Below, one piece after another: positions 42,912-54,100 of a stretch of DNA of 64,000 bases; positions within the stretch are counted from its first letter, which is position 1, and the number at the start of each line of letters is the position of its first letter. The notes beneath the pieces were generated by a model. The model saw only the letters and a list, made by a program, of their open reading frames with translations. It made no database searches and was not told the DNA's origin. The translations under genes were made by a program, and so were the position numbers. Source of the stretch: Micromonospora cathayae (GTDB taxonomy: Bacteria > Actinomycetota > Actinomycetes > Mycobacteriales > Micromonosporaceae); contig NZ_CP118615.1 of assembly GCF_028993575.1 (NCBI RefSeq), positions 3,038,001 through 3,102,000 on the forward strand. The letters are read 5' to 3'.

Positions 42912-45900
42912 ATGGACGTGGCCCGCCTCGTGGCGGTACTGGACGCGGCCGGCCTGGAGTCGACACCCCGGGAGATCGCCGAGGCGCTCTGGCTGGCCCG
43001 GTACGCGCGACCGCCGTCGGGCGACCGGCGGGTTCCGGAGCCGGCGTACGCCGATCTCGACCTGGATGTCGACCCTGACCTGGACGCCGATCTCGACCTG
43101 GACGTCGATCTGGACGACGGGTCCGCCGACGCCGATCCGGCGGCCCGGCGGCCCGGCGGTGTCCCGGCCGGCCGGTTTGCCCTGCCCCGGGCGGCCAACC
43201 GTCGGCGACGCGAAGCGCCCCCGCACGCCCCGACCGCGACCGCCCCGAAGCGGGACGTCTTCCCGGCGCGGCCGGAGACCGCACCCGCCACCGGGCGGGC
43301 GCCGCTGCCGGCGGCGCTGTCCCAGGCCGCCGCCGTGCAGCGGGCGCTGCGTCCGTTCAAGCGGCGGGTCCCGTCCCAGCGCCGGTCCGAGCTGGACGAG
43401 GAGGCCACCGCGCACGCCATCGCGCAGACCGGGGTGTGGACGCCCGTGCTGCGCCCGGTCACCGAACGCTGGCTGGACCTGGTGCTCGTGGTGGACACCT
43501 CCGCCGCCATGGCGGTCTGGCGGGGCGTCGTCACGGACTTCCGGGAGACGGTGGAGCAGATCGGTGCCTTTCGGCGGGTCGAGACCTGGTACCTCGACAC
43601 GGGCACCGGCGAGTGCACGATCGGCCGGACCCCGCACGGACCGCGCCAGCCGGCCGGGAGACTACTGGACGCGGGTAGCCGGCGGGCGTATCTGGTGATC
43701 ACCGACGCGGCCGGTCAGGCGTGGTACGCGGGCACCGCCGCGACGGTGCTCACCCGGTTGGCGGAGCGGGGGCCGACCGCTGTCGTCCAGCCGCTGCCGG
43801 CACGCTTCTGGCGGCGTACCGGACTGCCCCCGCAGCCGGGGCGGGTACGGGCGGCGCAGCCGGCCGTACCGAACACCAGGTTGTCGTTCAGCGGTCAGCA
43901 CGACCTGCTCGACGAGGCGGGCCCGCCGGTGCCGGTCCTGGCGCTCGACCCGGCGTGGCTGGGGGCCTGGGCCCAACTGGTCACCGCGCCGCCGGCCGAC
44001 GGGGTGGTGCTTCCGGTGGCCCTGCCCGCGGCCGGCACCGGTGACCAGCCGGCCGCCGTACCTCCCCCCGCCCCGTCGCCGCCCCGGGCGGCGGACCGGG
44101 TGCGGGTGTTCCACCAGGCGAGTTCGCTCGGGGCGCGGACGCTGGCGGTCGCCCTGTCCCTGGTGCCGCTGACGTTGCCGGTGATGCGGCTGGTGCAGCA
44201 CCTCACGGTGCCCTGGGTGCCGCCGTCGGTGCTCGCCGAGGTTCTGCTCGGCGGCCTGGTCAGGCAGGTGGCGCAGGACCGGTACGAGTTCCTTCCGGGG
44301 GTCCGGGAGGAACTGCTCCACGAGGTACGGGGCAGCCAGGCGTTGGACGTGATCGGGGAGGTCTCCCGGTACTTCGCCGCGCGCGCCGGCGGCCCGGGGG
44401 CGACCTTCCCGGTGGTCGACAGCCCACCGGACGCCGCGACAGATCCGCTGGCCTGGGTGCCGCCACTGGTCGCCGAACGGATGGGCCTGCGGGTGCCCCG
44501 TCCGGACAGGGCGAACCGGGACGACGGCTTCCCGGCCGAGGTGCGCGGCTACGAGCTGGTGCTCCGGGTTCCGGGGGCACCGCCCGCCCCGGCGGGTGTC
44601 CGGACGGTCGAGTTGCGGCTCGCCGACGGGGCCGAGTCACCCGAGGGCGCGGTCGGGGCGCTGCGGGCCAGCGGGCTGAGCGCGGCCGACTTCGTGGCCC
44701 GGGTGGTGCTGTTCGCCGGTGAGGTACGGGAGACGTTGATCCACTACGCGGCGCTGTACGGCTTCGCGGGCCGGCGCGTCGACGCGTACGCCGAGCGGAG
44801 GCTGCTGCGGTTGTCGCAGCCCGACCCGGAGTACGACGACTTCCCCGACGCCGGTCGGCCGGACGGGTATCTGGAGTGGGGGCAGGCCGGTGGGCCGCCC
44901 GCGGCGGCGGTCCCGACCGTCTCCCTCGACCTGCGCGACCCCCGGAACGTCACCGTGATCAGGTATGCGGCCCGGCTGCGTCTGGTGCCGCCCCCGACCC
45001 CGCGGGCCGCGTTGCAGGCGCTGGTGCGGGTGGCGGCGATCCGCCGGCGGGACCGGGGGGAACGCCTGCCTTTCCTGTCCACCGGCCGGGAGCCGGCACC
45101 GGTCGGCAAGGAGGACCCGGCCCAGGGCGTCGATCTCGAACGGGTCCGGCGGGCGGGCCAGAACCACCGCCAGGAACTACGACGGGCCGACCACATCGTC
45201 GACGATCTGCTTCCGCCGCGCCCGCGGCCGCCCTGGCTGCGCCGGATGGCCGAGGCGAACGCCGTCGACATCCGGACGGTGCTGGCCCGCCTCGGTTCGG
45301 AACCGGACGAGACCGGCAAGTGGCGCTGTCCGATCGGCCCGGCGCACGACGGCCCGGCGCACGACGGCCCGGCGCACGACGGCCCGGCGCACGACGGTGC
45401 GGCGACGGTGCGGGTCAGCGGCGACAACCGGGCCCGCTGTGCCCGTTGCCAGGCGGAGAAGGTCGGCCCGGTCCGGCTCGTGGTGGAGGCGCGCGGGATC
45501 GCCCCGGACGAGGCGGTCAGCGTCGTCCTCGGCGAGGAGCATCACCTCGAGGTCGGCTCGACCGTCACGGCCACCGTCACCCGGGTCGGCCCGACCTGGG
45601 TCTTCTGCACGGTGCAGGATGCCGGAACTGAACGCGCCGCCCGGCTGAAGCGTCCCGCCCGGGCCCGGCGGCCCGGCGGGCCGGACCGGTCGGGGTGGGC
45701 ACCGGGTGACACCGTGGTCGCTCTCGTCACCGGGGTGCTGCCCGCCCCGGACCGGGGGCTGCTTCTCGACGCCGACTCCGCGGAGCTGGTCGAACGTGTC
45801 CTGCCTGCGTTCGTCGAGGAACTCTGCACGGGTCGGGTGGTGATCGCCGACGCGGCCCGGGTGGCCGGGGCGCGGACCAAGGTCGCGGTCGCCGCCACCG

Positions 45901-46283
45901 CCAGGGGGGTCGACGCCAAGGGGGCCGTGGTCGGCCGGCAGGCCAGCCGGGTCCAGGGGCTGGGGCGGCTGCTCGGGCGACCGGGTGCCGACGAGCACTT
46001 CCAGATCATCCAGTTCGCCCAGGACCGGGAGAAGTACCTGGTCAACGCGTTGAGTCCGGCCCGGGCCACCGACGTGCTCATCGGCGACGGTCACGCCGTG
46101 GCGGCCGTGCCCCATGGCAGCGGTGGCGGTATCGGTCGGGGCGGACTCAACGCCGAACTGGCCGGCAAGTTGACCGGGCTGCGCGTCCATATCGTGACCG
46201 ACGGTAGCGACCTGTCCACCGTCCTGGCCGCCCTGACCGGTAACGCGGCTGGTCGGGCCGCACCGGGTCACGCCGGCAGCTGA
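42912..46283 (+). CDS. SAV_2336-type vWA protein with CHC2-like zinc ribbon and NusA-like S1-KH-KH tail
   Basis: A 1123-residue multidomain protein. Residues 1-35 match the SAV_2336 N-terminal domain ([25 protein letters not shown]). An acidic Asp/Leu repeat and basic linker follow (about 45-180). A vWA-like domain with LVVDTSAAM as a degenerate MIDAS lies at about 188-370. A long middle region (about 380-780) has no domain I recognise. A DnaG/CHC2-like zinc ribbon follows at about 800-870 (WRCPIGPAH ... CARCQ), with four GPAHDG-type repeats inside. An S1-like barrel at about 875-950 ([17 protein letters not shown]) is followed by two NusA-type KH domains ([28 protein letters not shown]; then [18 protein letters not shown]). 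The KH1 GxxG is degenerate (GRQA); KH2 keeps GRGG. ATG 42912 is 5 bases after the MoxR gene. Confidence 0.75.
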   Translation: MDVARLVAVLDAAGLESTPREIAEALWLARYARPPSGDRRVPEPAYADLDLDVDPDLDADLDLDVDLDDGSADADPAARRPGGVPAGRFALPRAANRRRREAPPHAPTATAPKRDVFPARPETAPATGRAPLPAALSQAAAVQRALRPFKRRVPSQRRSELDEEATAHAIAQTGVWTPVLRPVTERWLDLVLVVDTSAAMAVWRGVVTDFRETVEQIGAFRRVETWYLDTGTGECTIGRTPHGPRQPAGRLLDAGSRRAYLVITDAAGQAWYAGTAATVLTRLAERGPTAVVQPLPARFWRRTGLPPQPGRVRAAQPAVPNTRLSFSGQHDLLDEAGPPVPVLALDPAWLGAWAQLVTAPPADGVVLPVALPAAGTGDQPAAVPPPAPSPPRAADRVRVFHQASSLGARTLAVALSLVPLTLPVMRLVQHLTVPWVPPSVLAEVLLGGLVRQVAQDRYEFLPGVREELLHEVRGSQALDVIGEVSRYFAARAGGPGATFPVVDSPPDAATDPLAWVPPLVAERMGLRVPRPDRANRDDGFPAEVRGYELVLRVPGAPPAPAGVRTVELRLADGAESPEGAVGALRASGLSAADFVARVVLFAGEVRETLIHYAALYGFAGRRVDAYAERRLLRLSQPDPEYDDFPDAGRPDGYLEWGQAGGPPAAAVPTVSLDLRDPRNVTVIRYAARLRLVPPPTPRAALQALVRVAAIRRRDRGERLPFLSTGREPAPVGKEDPAQGVDLERVRRAGQNHRQELRRADHIVDDLLPPRPRPPWLRRMAEANAVDIRTVLARLGSEPDETGKWRCPIGPAHDGPAHDGPAHDGPAHDGAATVRVSGDNRARCARCQAEKVGPVRLVVEARGIAPDEAVSVVLGEEHHLEVGSTVTATVTRVGPTWVFCTVQDAGTERAARLKRPARARRPGGPDRSGWAPGDTVVALVTGVLPAPDRGLLLDADSAELVERVLPAFVEELCTGRVVIADAARVAGARTKVAVAATARGVDAKGAVVGRQASRVQGLGRLLGRPGADEHFQIIQFAQDREKYLVNALSPARATDVLIGDGHAVAAVPHGSGGGIGRGGLNAELAGKLTGLRVHIVTDGSDLSTVLAALTGNAAGRAAPGHAGS
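45336..45395 (+). repeat. Four identical 15-bp repeats inside the zinc-ribbon coding region
   Basis: Four perfect copies of GGCCCGGCGCACGAC (45336-45350, 45351-45365, 45366-45380, 45381-45395). Each adds five residues (GPAHD) between the first Cys/His and last Cys pair of the zinc ribbon. Identity even at third codon positions points to recent slippage. Confidence 0.95.
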
Positions 46284-46317
46284 TGATCAACGGGGTGACG
46301 GTGGGGGGTGGCGCGGT

Positions 46318-47547
46318 ATGGGAGACAATGCGCGGGTGACTGCTCCGCGTGACCTCGTCCTGCTCGGCTCGACCGGGTCCATCGGCACACAGGCCATCGA
46401 CATCGTGCGCCGCAACCCGGACCGGTTCCGGGTGGTGGCGCTCGGCGCGGGCGGCGGCAACGTCGCGCTGCTCGCCGCCCAGGCGCTCGAACTCGGCGTC
46501 GACGCGGTCGGGGTGGCGAAGGCGTCCGCCGCGCAGGACCTCCAGCTCGCCTTCTACGCCGAGGCGAGCCGGCGCGGGTACGCCACCGGCGACTTCCGGA
46601 TCCCGAAGATCATCGCCGGCCCGGACGCGATGACCGAGCTGGCCGCCTGGCCGTGCGACACCGTCCTCAACGGGGTGGTCGGCTCGCTCGGGCTCGCGCC
46701 GACCCTGGCCGCGCTGCGCGCCGGACGTACCCTCGCCCTGGCCAACAAGGAGTCCCTGGTCGCCGGCGGCTCCCTGGTGAAGGCCGCGCAGACCCGGCCG
46801 GGGCAGCTCGTCCCGGTGGACTCCGAGCACTCGGCGCTGGCCCAGTGCCTGCGCGGCGGCAGCCGGGGCGAGGTGCGGCGGCTGATCGTCACCGCCAGCG
46901 GCGGCCCGTTCCGGGGCCGGCGGCGCGACGAGTTGACGCAGGTCACCCCCGAGCAGGCGCTGGCCCACCCGACCTGGAACATGGGCCCGGTGGTCACCAT
47001 CAACTCGGCCACCATGGTCAACAAGGCGCTCGAGGTGATCGAGGCGCACGAGCTGTTCGACGTGCCGTACGCCGACATCACCGTGATGGTGCACCCGCAG
47101 TCGGTGATCCACTCGATGGTCGAGTTCGTGGACGGCTCCACGATCGCCCAGGCCAGCCCGCCGGACATGCGGCTGCCGATCGCGCTCGGCCTGGGCTGGC
47201 CCGACCGGGTGCCGGACGCCGCCACCGCCGTCGACTGGACCACCGCGCACACCTGGGAGTTCGCCCCGCTGGACGACGCGGCGTTCCCGGCGGTGGCCCT
47301 GGCCAAGGCGGCCGGCGAGACCGGCCGGTGCCGCCCGGCGGTCTACAACGCGGCGAACGAGGAGTGCGTGGCCGCGTTCGTCGCCGGCCGGCTGCCGTTC
47401 CTGGGCATCGTCGACACCCTCGCGCGCGTCCTGGACGACACTCCCGACTTCGACGAACCAGGTACCGTCGAGGACGTGCTCGCGGCGGAGTCCTGGGCGC
47501 GCGCGTACGCGCAGGAGATCATCTCGACGTCGGTGGAAGGAGCTTGA
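46318..47547 (+). CDS. dxr: 1-deoxy-D-xylulose 5-phosphate reductoisomerase
   Basis: Second step of the MEP isoprenoid pathway: converts DXP to MEP using NADPH and a divalent metal. Family motifs are intact: [20 protein letters not shown] (NADPH site), [21 protein letters not shown] (metal ligands), TASGGPFRG and HPTWNMG. The length of 409 residues is typical. ATG 46318 is used; GTG 46336 is an alternative start. The stop overlaps the rseP start by one base (TGATG). A TGATCAACGGGG half-repeat lies just upstream. The dxr-rseP-ispG order is conserved in actinobacteria. Confidence 0.95.
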   Translation: MGDNARVTAPRDLVLLGSTGSIGTQAIDIVRRNPDRFRVVALGAGGGNVALLAAQALELGVDAVGVAKASAAQDLQLAFYAEASRRGYATGDFRIPKIIAGPDAMTELAAWPCDTVLNGVVGSLGLAPTLAALRAGRTLALANKESLVAGGSLVKAAQTRPGQLVPVDSEHSALAQCLRGGSRGEVRRLIVTASGGPFRGRRRDELTQVTPEQALAHPTWNMGPVVTINSATMVNKALEVIEAHELFDVPYADITVMVHPQSVIHSMVEFVDGSTIAQASPPDMRLPIALGLGWPDRVPDAATAVDWTTAHTWEFAPLDDAAFPAVALAKAAGETGRCRPAVYNAANEECVAAFVAGRLPFLGIVDTLARVLDDTPDFDEPGTVEDVLAAESWARAYAQEIISTSVEGA

Positions 47548-48797
47548 TGGCGTACCTGCTCGGGGTGGTGCTCTTCGCCCTGGCCATCCTCATCTCGGTC
47601 AGCCTGCACGAGGCGGGCCACCTGGCCACCGCCAAGGCGTTCGGCATGAAGGTGACGAAGTACTTCGTCGGCTTCGGCCCGACCATCTGGTCCTTCAAGC
47701 GGGGCGAGACCGAGTACGGCCTCAAGGGCATCCCGCTCGGCGGCTTCTGCAAGATCGTCGGCATGACGCCGCAGGACGACGACGTCGAACCCGGCGACGA
47801 GCACCGGGTGATGTGGAAGTACCCGGTCTGGAAGCGGACCGTGGTGATGTCCGCCGGGTCGGTCACCCACTTCGCGCTCGCCATCGTCGCGCTCTGGCTG
47901 GCCGCCGTCTTCATGGGCCTGCCCAACCCCGACTTCCCGACCACCGAGCAGCAGGCCCGCGACGAACCGGCCGTGGTGGTGCTCGGCGAGTGCGTGGTAC
48001 CGGAGAACGTCGTCCGCGCCTGCACCCCCGCCGACCCGGCCAGCCCCGCCGCCGTGGCCCAGCTCCGCGACGGCGACCGGATCACCTCCTTCAACGGCGC
48101 GCCGATCGCCAACTACGGGCAGCTGCTCACCGCACTGCGCGCCGCCGCGCCGGGCGCCACCGCCGAGATCGGGTACGTCCGGGACGGGCAGGCCGCCACC
48201 ACCCGGGCCACCCTCGCCAGCACCCAGCGTCCGCCGCTGGACGACGAGACCGGCCCGGTCGGCACGGTCGCCGCGCTCGGTGTCGGCCTGCGCCCCAGCA
48301 CCCCGAACATGGTCACCTACGGTCCGGTCGACGCGTTCGGCGCGACCGCCGAGTACACCGGCAACATGGCCGTCGGCACCTACGAGGCGATGAAGCGAAT
48401 CCCGCAGAAGGTGCCCGCCCTGTGGGAGGCGATCACCGGCGGCGAGCGGGACATGGACACCCCGATCAGCGTGGTCGGCGCGAGCCGGCTCGGCGGCGAG
48501 GCCGTCGCCAACGACGCCTGGGAACTGTTCGTCCTGCTGTTCATCTCGCTGAACTTCTTCATCGGCGTGTTCAACCTGCTGCCGCTGCTGCCGCTGGACG
48601 GCGGCCACATCGCCATCGCCTGGTTCGAGCGCGTCCGCTCCTGGCTGTACGCCCGGTTCGGCAAGGCCGACCCCGGCCGCGTCGACTACCTCAAGCTCAT
48701 GCCCGTCACGTACGCGGTGATCCTGGTGGGTGGCGTGTTCACGTTGCTCACCATCACGGCGGACGTCGTCAACCCGATCACGCTCTTCTCAAGGTGA
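47547..48797 (+). CDS. rseP: Site-2 membrane metalloprotease RseP/Rip1-like
   Basis: Intramembrane zinc protease of the M50 family (RseP in E. coli, Rip1 in mycobacteria), which cleaves anti-sigma factors and other membrane proteins. The HEAGH zinc motif is near residue 23 in the first helix; the third ligand is in the NLLPLLPLDGGHI motif (NxxPxxPLDGG) near the C-terminus. A PDZ-like domain with LRDGDRITSFNGAPI lies between. It has 416 residues and about four membrane helices. ATG 47547 overlaps the dxr stop, with GGAAGGAG upstream. Confidence 0.94.
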   Translation: MAYLLGVVLFALAILISVSLHEAGHLATAKAFGMKVTKYFVGFGPTIWSFKRGETEYGLKGIPLGGFCKIVGMTPQDDDVEPGDEHRVMWKYPVWKRTVVMSAGSVTHFALAIVALWLAAVFMGLPNPDFPTTEQQARDEPAVVVLGECVVPENVVRACTPADPASPAAVAQLRDGDRITSFNGAPIANYGQLLTALRAAAPGATAEIGYVRDGQAATTRATLASTQRPPLDDETGPVGTVAALGVGLRPSTPNMVTYGPVDAFGATAEYTGNMAVGTYEAMKRIPQKVPALWEAITGGERDMDTPISVVGASRLGGEAVANDAWELFVLLFISLNFFIGVFNLLPLLPLDGGHIAIAWFERVRSWLYARFGKADPGRVDYLKLMPVTYAVILVGGVFTLLTITADVVNPITLFSR

Positions 48798-48806
48798 GTA
48801 TCTGAA

Positions 48807-49982
48807 GTGACCGCTGTCAGTCTCGGTATGCCCGTCGTCCCGCCCCCGGCGCTGGCGCCCCGCCGCGCCAGCCGGCAGATCATGGTCGGATCGGTGCCGG
48901 TGGGCGGCGGCGCGCCGGTCTCCGTCCAGTCCATGACCACCACCCTCACCTCCGACGTCAACGCCACCCTCCAGCAGATCGCCGAGCTGACCGCGGCCGG
49001 CTGCCAGATCGTCCGGGTCGCCGTGCCCAGCCAGGACGACGTGGAGGCGCTGCCGGCGATCGCCCGCAAGTCGCAGATCCCGGTGATCGCCGACATCCAC
49101 TTCCAGCCGAAGTACGTCTTCGCCGCGATCGACGCCGGCTGCGCGGCCGTCCGGGTCAACCCGGGCAACATCCGGCAGTTCGACGACAAGGTCAAGGAGA
49201 TCGCCAAGGCGGCCGGCGACGCCGGCACCCCGATCCGGATCGGCGTGAACGCCGGCTCGCTCGACAAGCGGCTGCTCGCCAAGTACGGCAAGGCCACCGC
49301 CGAGGCGCTGGTCGAGTCGGCGCTGTGGGAGTGCTCGCTGTTCGAGGAGCACGGCTTCCGGGACCTCAAGATCTCGGTCAAGCACAACGACCCGGTGGTG
49401 ATGATCCGCGCGTACCGGCAGCTCGCCGAGAAGTGCGACTACCCGCTGCACCTGGGCGTCACCGAGGCCGGACCCGCCTTCCAGGGCACCATCAAGTCGG
49501 CGGTGGCCTTCGGCGCGCTGCTCGCCGAGGGGATCGGCGACACCATCCGGGTCTCGCTCTCCGCCCCGCCGGTCGAGGAGATCAAGGTCGGTGCGGCCAT
49601 CCTGGAGTCGCTGGGCCTGCGCGAGCGCGGCCTGGAGATCGTCTCCTGCCCGTCCTGCGGCCGGGCCCAGGTCGACGTCTACAAGCTCGCCGAGGAGGTC
49701 ACCGCCGGCCTGGAGGGGCTGCCGGTGCCGCTGCGCGTCGCCGTCATGGGCTGCGTCGTCAACGGGCCGGGCGAGGCCCGCGAGGCCGACCTCGGCGTCG
49801 CCTCCGGCAACGGCAAGGGCCAGATCTTCGTCAAGGGCAAGGTCGTCAAGACCGTACCCGAGGCACAGATCGTGGAGACCCTGATCGAGGAGGCCCTCCG
49901 GATCGCCGACGAGATGGGTGCCGAACTGCCGGAGGACCTGCGCGGCCTGCTCCCGGCCACCCCCACCGTCACCGTGCACTGA
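48807..49982 (+). CDS. ispG: 4-hydroxy-3-methylbut-2-enyl diphosphate synthase (flavodoxin/ferredoxin)
   Basis: Converts MEcPP to HMBPP in the MEP pathway using a 4Fe-4S cluster. Features are [13 protein letters not shown] at the substrate site, [38 protein letters not shown] with two cluster cysteines and the third in [18 protein letters not shown]. It is 391 residues long, typical of bacteria. GTG 48807 lies 9 bases after the rseP stop, consistent with one operon. It completes the dxr-rseP-ispG cluster. Confidence 0.95.
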   Translation: MTAVSLGMPVVPPPALAPRRASRQIMVGSVPVGGGAPVSVQSMTTTLTSDVNATLQQIAELTAAGCQIVRVAVPSQDDVEALPAIARKSQIPVIADIHFQPKYVFAAIDAGCAAVRVNPGNIRQFDDKVKEIAKAAGDAGTPIRIGVNAGSLDKRLLAKYGKATAEALVESALWECSLFEEHGFRDLKISVKHNDPVVMIRAYRQLAEKCDYPLHLGVTEAGPAFQGTIKSAVAFGALLAEGIGDTIRVSLSAPPVEEIKVGAAILESLGLRERGLEIVSCPSCGRAQVDVYKLAEEVTAGLEGLPVPLRVAVMGCVVNGPGEAREADLGVASGNGKGQIFVKGKVVKTVPEAQIVETLIEEALRIADEMGAELPEDLRGLLPATPTVTVH

Positions 49983-50023
49983 GTGGGCGGCCCGGGTCCG
50001 TCCGCCGACGTCACGGGCGGGGT

Positions 50024-50088
50024 GGCCGGGCTCGGTACTCGCCCGGGGTAGGGCGGACGGCCGGGCTCGGCACTCGCCCGGCGGAGAG
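50024..50088. repeat. 35-bp direct repeat upstream of the acetyltransferase gene
   Basis: Two copies of GGCCGGGCTCGG(T/C)ACTCGCCC start at 50024 and 50059, with diverged 3' parts. They lie between ispG and the acetyltransferase gene in otherwise featureless DNA. Confidence 0.65.
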
Positions 50089-50115
50089 TCGGGTGCATCT
50101 GGCAGGCTGGTATCC

Positions 50116-50955
50116 GTGCTGACGGTGCCGGTGCGGCAGTTGGGGGAGTCGGAGCGACGTGCGGTCGAGCGGCTGCTCGACCGTGACCCCTTCGCGGGGG
50201 CGCAGGTCGCGGAACGCGTCGCCGCGCGCGGCCTCGCCTGGTGGCGCGCGGACGGGCGGATCCTCGGGTACGGTGCGCGTCGCCAACTCGAGTCGATCTG
50301 CTGGGTGGGCGGCAACCTCACCCCGATCCTCGCCGACCCGACGGCGGTGGCCGCCTTCGCCGACCTGCTCGCCGGCGAGGAACGGATCTGCTCCTCGATC
50401 GTCGGTCGGGCGGACGCCGTCCTCGGGCTCTGGGAACGGCTCTCCACGCACTGGGGGCCGGCCCGGGACGTCCGGCCCAACCAGCCGCTGCTGGCCACCG
50501 ACGCGCTGCCCGGCGTCCCGGTCGACCCGGAGGTCCGGCAGGTCCGCGCCGGCGAGGTCGACGCGCTGTTCCCGGCGGCGGTGGCGATGTACACCGAGGA
50601 GGTCGGGGCGTCGCCGCTGATCGACGACGGCGGCCGCAGCTACCGGCGGCGGGTGACCGAGCTGGTCCGCGCCGGTCGGGCGTACGCCCGGTTCGTGGAC
50701 GGCCGGGTCGTCTTCAAGGCCGAGCTGGCGGTGGTCACCCGGCGCACCGCGCAGGTCCAGGGGGTCTGGGTTGACCCGCAGTGGCGGGGGCGCGGGATCG
50801 CCACCGCGGCGATGGCGGCCGTGGTCCGGGACGCCCTGCTACGGGTCGCGCCGACGGTGAGCCTGTACGTCAACGACTTCAACCTGCCGGCCCGGCGGGT
50901 GTACCGGCGCTGTGGCTTCCGCCCGGTCGGCACCCTGGCGACCGTCCTGTTCTGA
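50116..50955 (+). CDS. GNAT family acetyltransferase with N-terminal DUF4081-like domain
   Basis: A 279-residue protein. The C-terminal GNAT domain is clear (about 150-279): VQGVWVDPQWRGRGIATAAMAAVV is the acetyl-CoA binding strand and loop, followed by VSLYVNDFNLPARRVYRRCGF. The N-terminal half has a second, degenerate acetyltransferase-like fold, as in the DUF4081/GNAT family common in actinobacteria next to ispG. GTG 50116 is the best supported start. A 35-bp repeat (50024 and 50059) lies just upstream. The substrate is unknown. Confidence 0.85.
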   Translation: MLTVPVRQLGESERRAVERLLDRDPFAGAQVAERVAARGLAWWRADGRILGYGARRQLESICWVGGNLTPILADPTAVAAFADLLAGEERICSSIVGRADAVLGLWERLSTHWGPARDVRPNQPLLATDALPGVPVDPEVRQVRAGEVDALFPAAVAMYTEEVGASPLIDDGGRSYRRRVTELVRAGRAYARFVDGRVVFKAELAVVTRRTAQVQGVWVDPQWRGRGIATAAMAAVVRDALLRVAPTVSLYVNDFNLPARRVYRRCGFRPVGTLATVLF

Positions 50956-51135
50956 GCCGGTCCCCGGTCGGGCCCGCCCCGGGTCGGGTCCGTTCCGGGG
51001 CCGGGACGGTCTCCGGCCCGGCTGCCCGGCGGCGGCTGGCCCGGATGGGCGGCGGGGGCGTAAATACGTTGAGCAACCCGCCGGGGACCGAGAGGCTGGA
51101 AGCTTCGCCACCCCCCATGTCCGGAGGTACTTCGC

Positions 51136-54100
51136 ATGCGTCTGCTCCGTGACCTGTGGGTCGCCGCGCCCCGCCGGATGGGGCTCGTGGCCGTCCTGAT
51201 CGTGCTCGGGGCCGCCGGCCAGGCCGCCGCGTCGGCCCTGGCCGGGCCGGTACTGGTGAACCGCTCCGGTGGTCTGTTCACGCTGCTGGCGGTGGCCCTG
51301 GCCGCCGCCGTGCTCACCGACGTCGCGATCGGTCTGGTGATGGCCGGCCTGACCGCCGACTGGACGGCCGACGTCCGCCGCCGGCTGTGCCGGGTGGCGT
51401 TCGGCCAGGACCTGCCCACCCTGGAGGGAACCCCGGTCGGTGAGCTGCTCGACCGGATCGACGGGGACGTCTACCAGGTCGGCGCCGAGCTGCGCGGGGT
51501 CGGCGTCCGGCTCACCCAGGCGCTCGCCACCGGGGTGCTCTCCACCGCCGTCGCGCTGCTGGTCTGGTGGCCGGCCGGGGTCGGCATGCTGGCGCTGACC
51601 GTGCTGCTGGTGTTCCTGCTGCGCAAGCCCACCGGGCGGATCGGCCCGGCCCGGATGGCCGAGGAGGAGGCCTGGTCGGACCTGGCCGCGGTGATGGAGG
51701 AGTCCATCCACGGCCAGGACGACGTCCGCACCACCCTGGCCCGCCCGTACGTGCTGCGGCTGTACGCGCAGCGGGCGGCCCGGGTGCTGCGCCGGGGTCG
51801 ACGGGTGTGGCTGCTGACCGCCCGGGTCACCACCGTGGCGGCGGGCGTCACCCGGGCCGGGATCGCCGCCGTGGTGCTCGGCGGCGGCTGGGCGCTGGTC
51901 ACCGGGCAGGTCGACGCGGCCCGGCTGACCGCCGTGTGGCTGCTCGCCCTCGCCTTCGGCGGCACCGTCGAGCACGCCACCCGGATGGTGCCGCAGCTCC
52001 AGCACGCCCTCGGCGCGTGGGCCCGGGTGCAGCTGCTCGCCGACGCCCGCCAGGAACCGGCCGGCGGCGCGTCACCGGTGCCGGGGAACCTGGAGATCCG
52101 GGGCCTGACCTTCCGGTACCCGACCAGCGACCATGGGCGCGGCCCCGCGCTGCGCGACGTGCACCTGACGTTCGCCCCGGGCCGCTCGTACGCGCTGATC
52201 GGGCGGACCGGGTCGGGCAAGTCGACGCTGGCCAAGGTGCTGTCCCGGGCGGTCGACCTGCCCACCGCGACCGTCTTCCTGGCCGGCACCGACCTGCTCG
52301 ACCTGGACGTCGAACACCTGCGCCGGTTCGTGGCCGTGGTGCCGCAGCGCACCGAGATCCTGGCCGGGACGCTCGCCGAGAACGTCGCGTTGTTCGACCC
52401 GGCCCTGCTGGACGACGCCACCCGGGCCCTGCACGAGTTGGGGCTGGACGGCTGGCTCGCCGAACTGCCCGACGGGGTGCACACCCGGCTCGGCGAGGGC
52501 GGGTACGTGCTCTCCGCCGGGCAGGAGCAGTTGGTGGCGTTCGCCCGGATCCTGGTCCGGGACCCGCACGTGGTGATCCTCGACGAGGCGACCGCCCGAC
52601 TGGACCCGGTCACCGAGGCCCGGGTGCAGCGCGCCACCGAGCGGCTGCTCGCCGACCGGATCGGCATCGTCATCGCGCACCGGCTCTCCTCGGTGCGCCA
52701 GTGCGACGAGGTGGTGGTGATGGCTGACGGGGCGGTGGTCGAGGCCGGGCCGCTGCACGAGTCGGAACGGTTCGCCACGCTGCTGGCCGCCAGCCACGCC
52801 GCGTCGTACGCGCACGCGGGTGGGGGTGCCGGCGGCGGGGTGGACCTGCTGACCGGCCCGGAACCGGACGACCCCTGGCCGCTGCCGGGCCCGGCTCCGG
52901 CGGGTGCGAACGCCCCCGTCGCCGGCCCGGACGGCCGGTCGAAGGCGACCGCGCCGCCGCTGCCGCCCGCCCCGTCGGCCGGCACGCTCCGCGAGATCGC
53001 CCGCCTGGTCGTCAACGATCCCCGGTACGGTCTGGTCGCGTTGGTGCTGTTCACCGCGGGCGGGGTGCTCGGCCTGGACGGGTCGGTGCTGCCGTGGCTC
53101 TGGGCCGACCTGGTCGACGGGGCCGGCAGCGTCTGGCTGCCGGCCCTGGGCATCGCGACGGCGCTGCTGGTCACCCTGCCGGTGCCGTACTACACCAACC
53201 TGTGGTTCCCGCAGTGGTGGGTGCGGCAGACCCTACGGATCGGCGCGCGGCTGGTGCACGGCCAGACCGGGCCGCGGCGGGTCAGCGGGCACACCCCGGC
53301 CGAGGTGGTGGCCCAGGGCGGCGACACCGAACGGGTGGTGATGCTCGCCGACAACGTGATGGACAACGCCACCAGCATCGTCCTCGTGGTGGTGATGACG
53401 GCGGTCTCCGGCAGCGTCGTACCCGGCCTGTTCTTCCTGGGCACGATGCTGGTGTCCGGGCTGGCCGCGACCCTGTTCGGGCCGCGGCTGGAACGTTCCG
53501 CGCGGGACACCGTGGCGGCCCGGGCGGCGTTCGCCACCGCCCTGGTGTCGTCGCTGTCGGCCGCCCGGACGGTGAAGCTGGCCGGGGCCACCCGGCCGGT
53601 GCTGCGCCACCTGGCCGGGCTGGACACCGTCCGCAGCGACCGGCAGCGGCGGGAGATCGTGATGCAGGTGTGGTCCCGCTCGACCCCGGCGCTGATCAGC
53701 GGACTGCTGCCGATCGGCGCGTGGGCGCTCTTCCTCACCGGGGGACTCTCCGCTGGCGCGACCCTGATCGCCGTCTCCACCCTCGGCGCGGCCCGCTGGT
53801 TCGCCTGGACCACCGCGTCGCTGGTCTCGCAGTACCCGTCGGCGAAGGTGTGGACCCGACGGACGGTGGCGATGGCCGGGGTCGGGACGTACTCGGCGGC
53901 GGTGCCGGGGCTGGACCTGGCCGCCGGTACGGCGCCCGCGCCGGAGCCCGCGCCCCGGCGTCCGCTGCGCCGGCTGACGCTGACCGGCTTCGGCGCGGTG
54001 CACGAGGACGGTACGGTGGCCGTCCGCGACGTCGACCTGAGCGTGGATCGCGGCCAGTTGGTGCTGGTCGTGGGGCCGGTCGGGGCGGGCAAGTCGTCCC

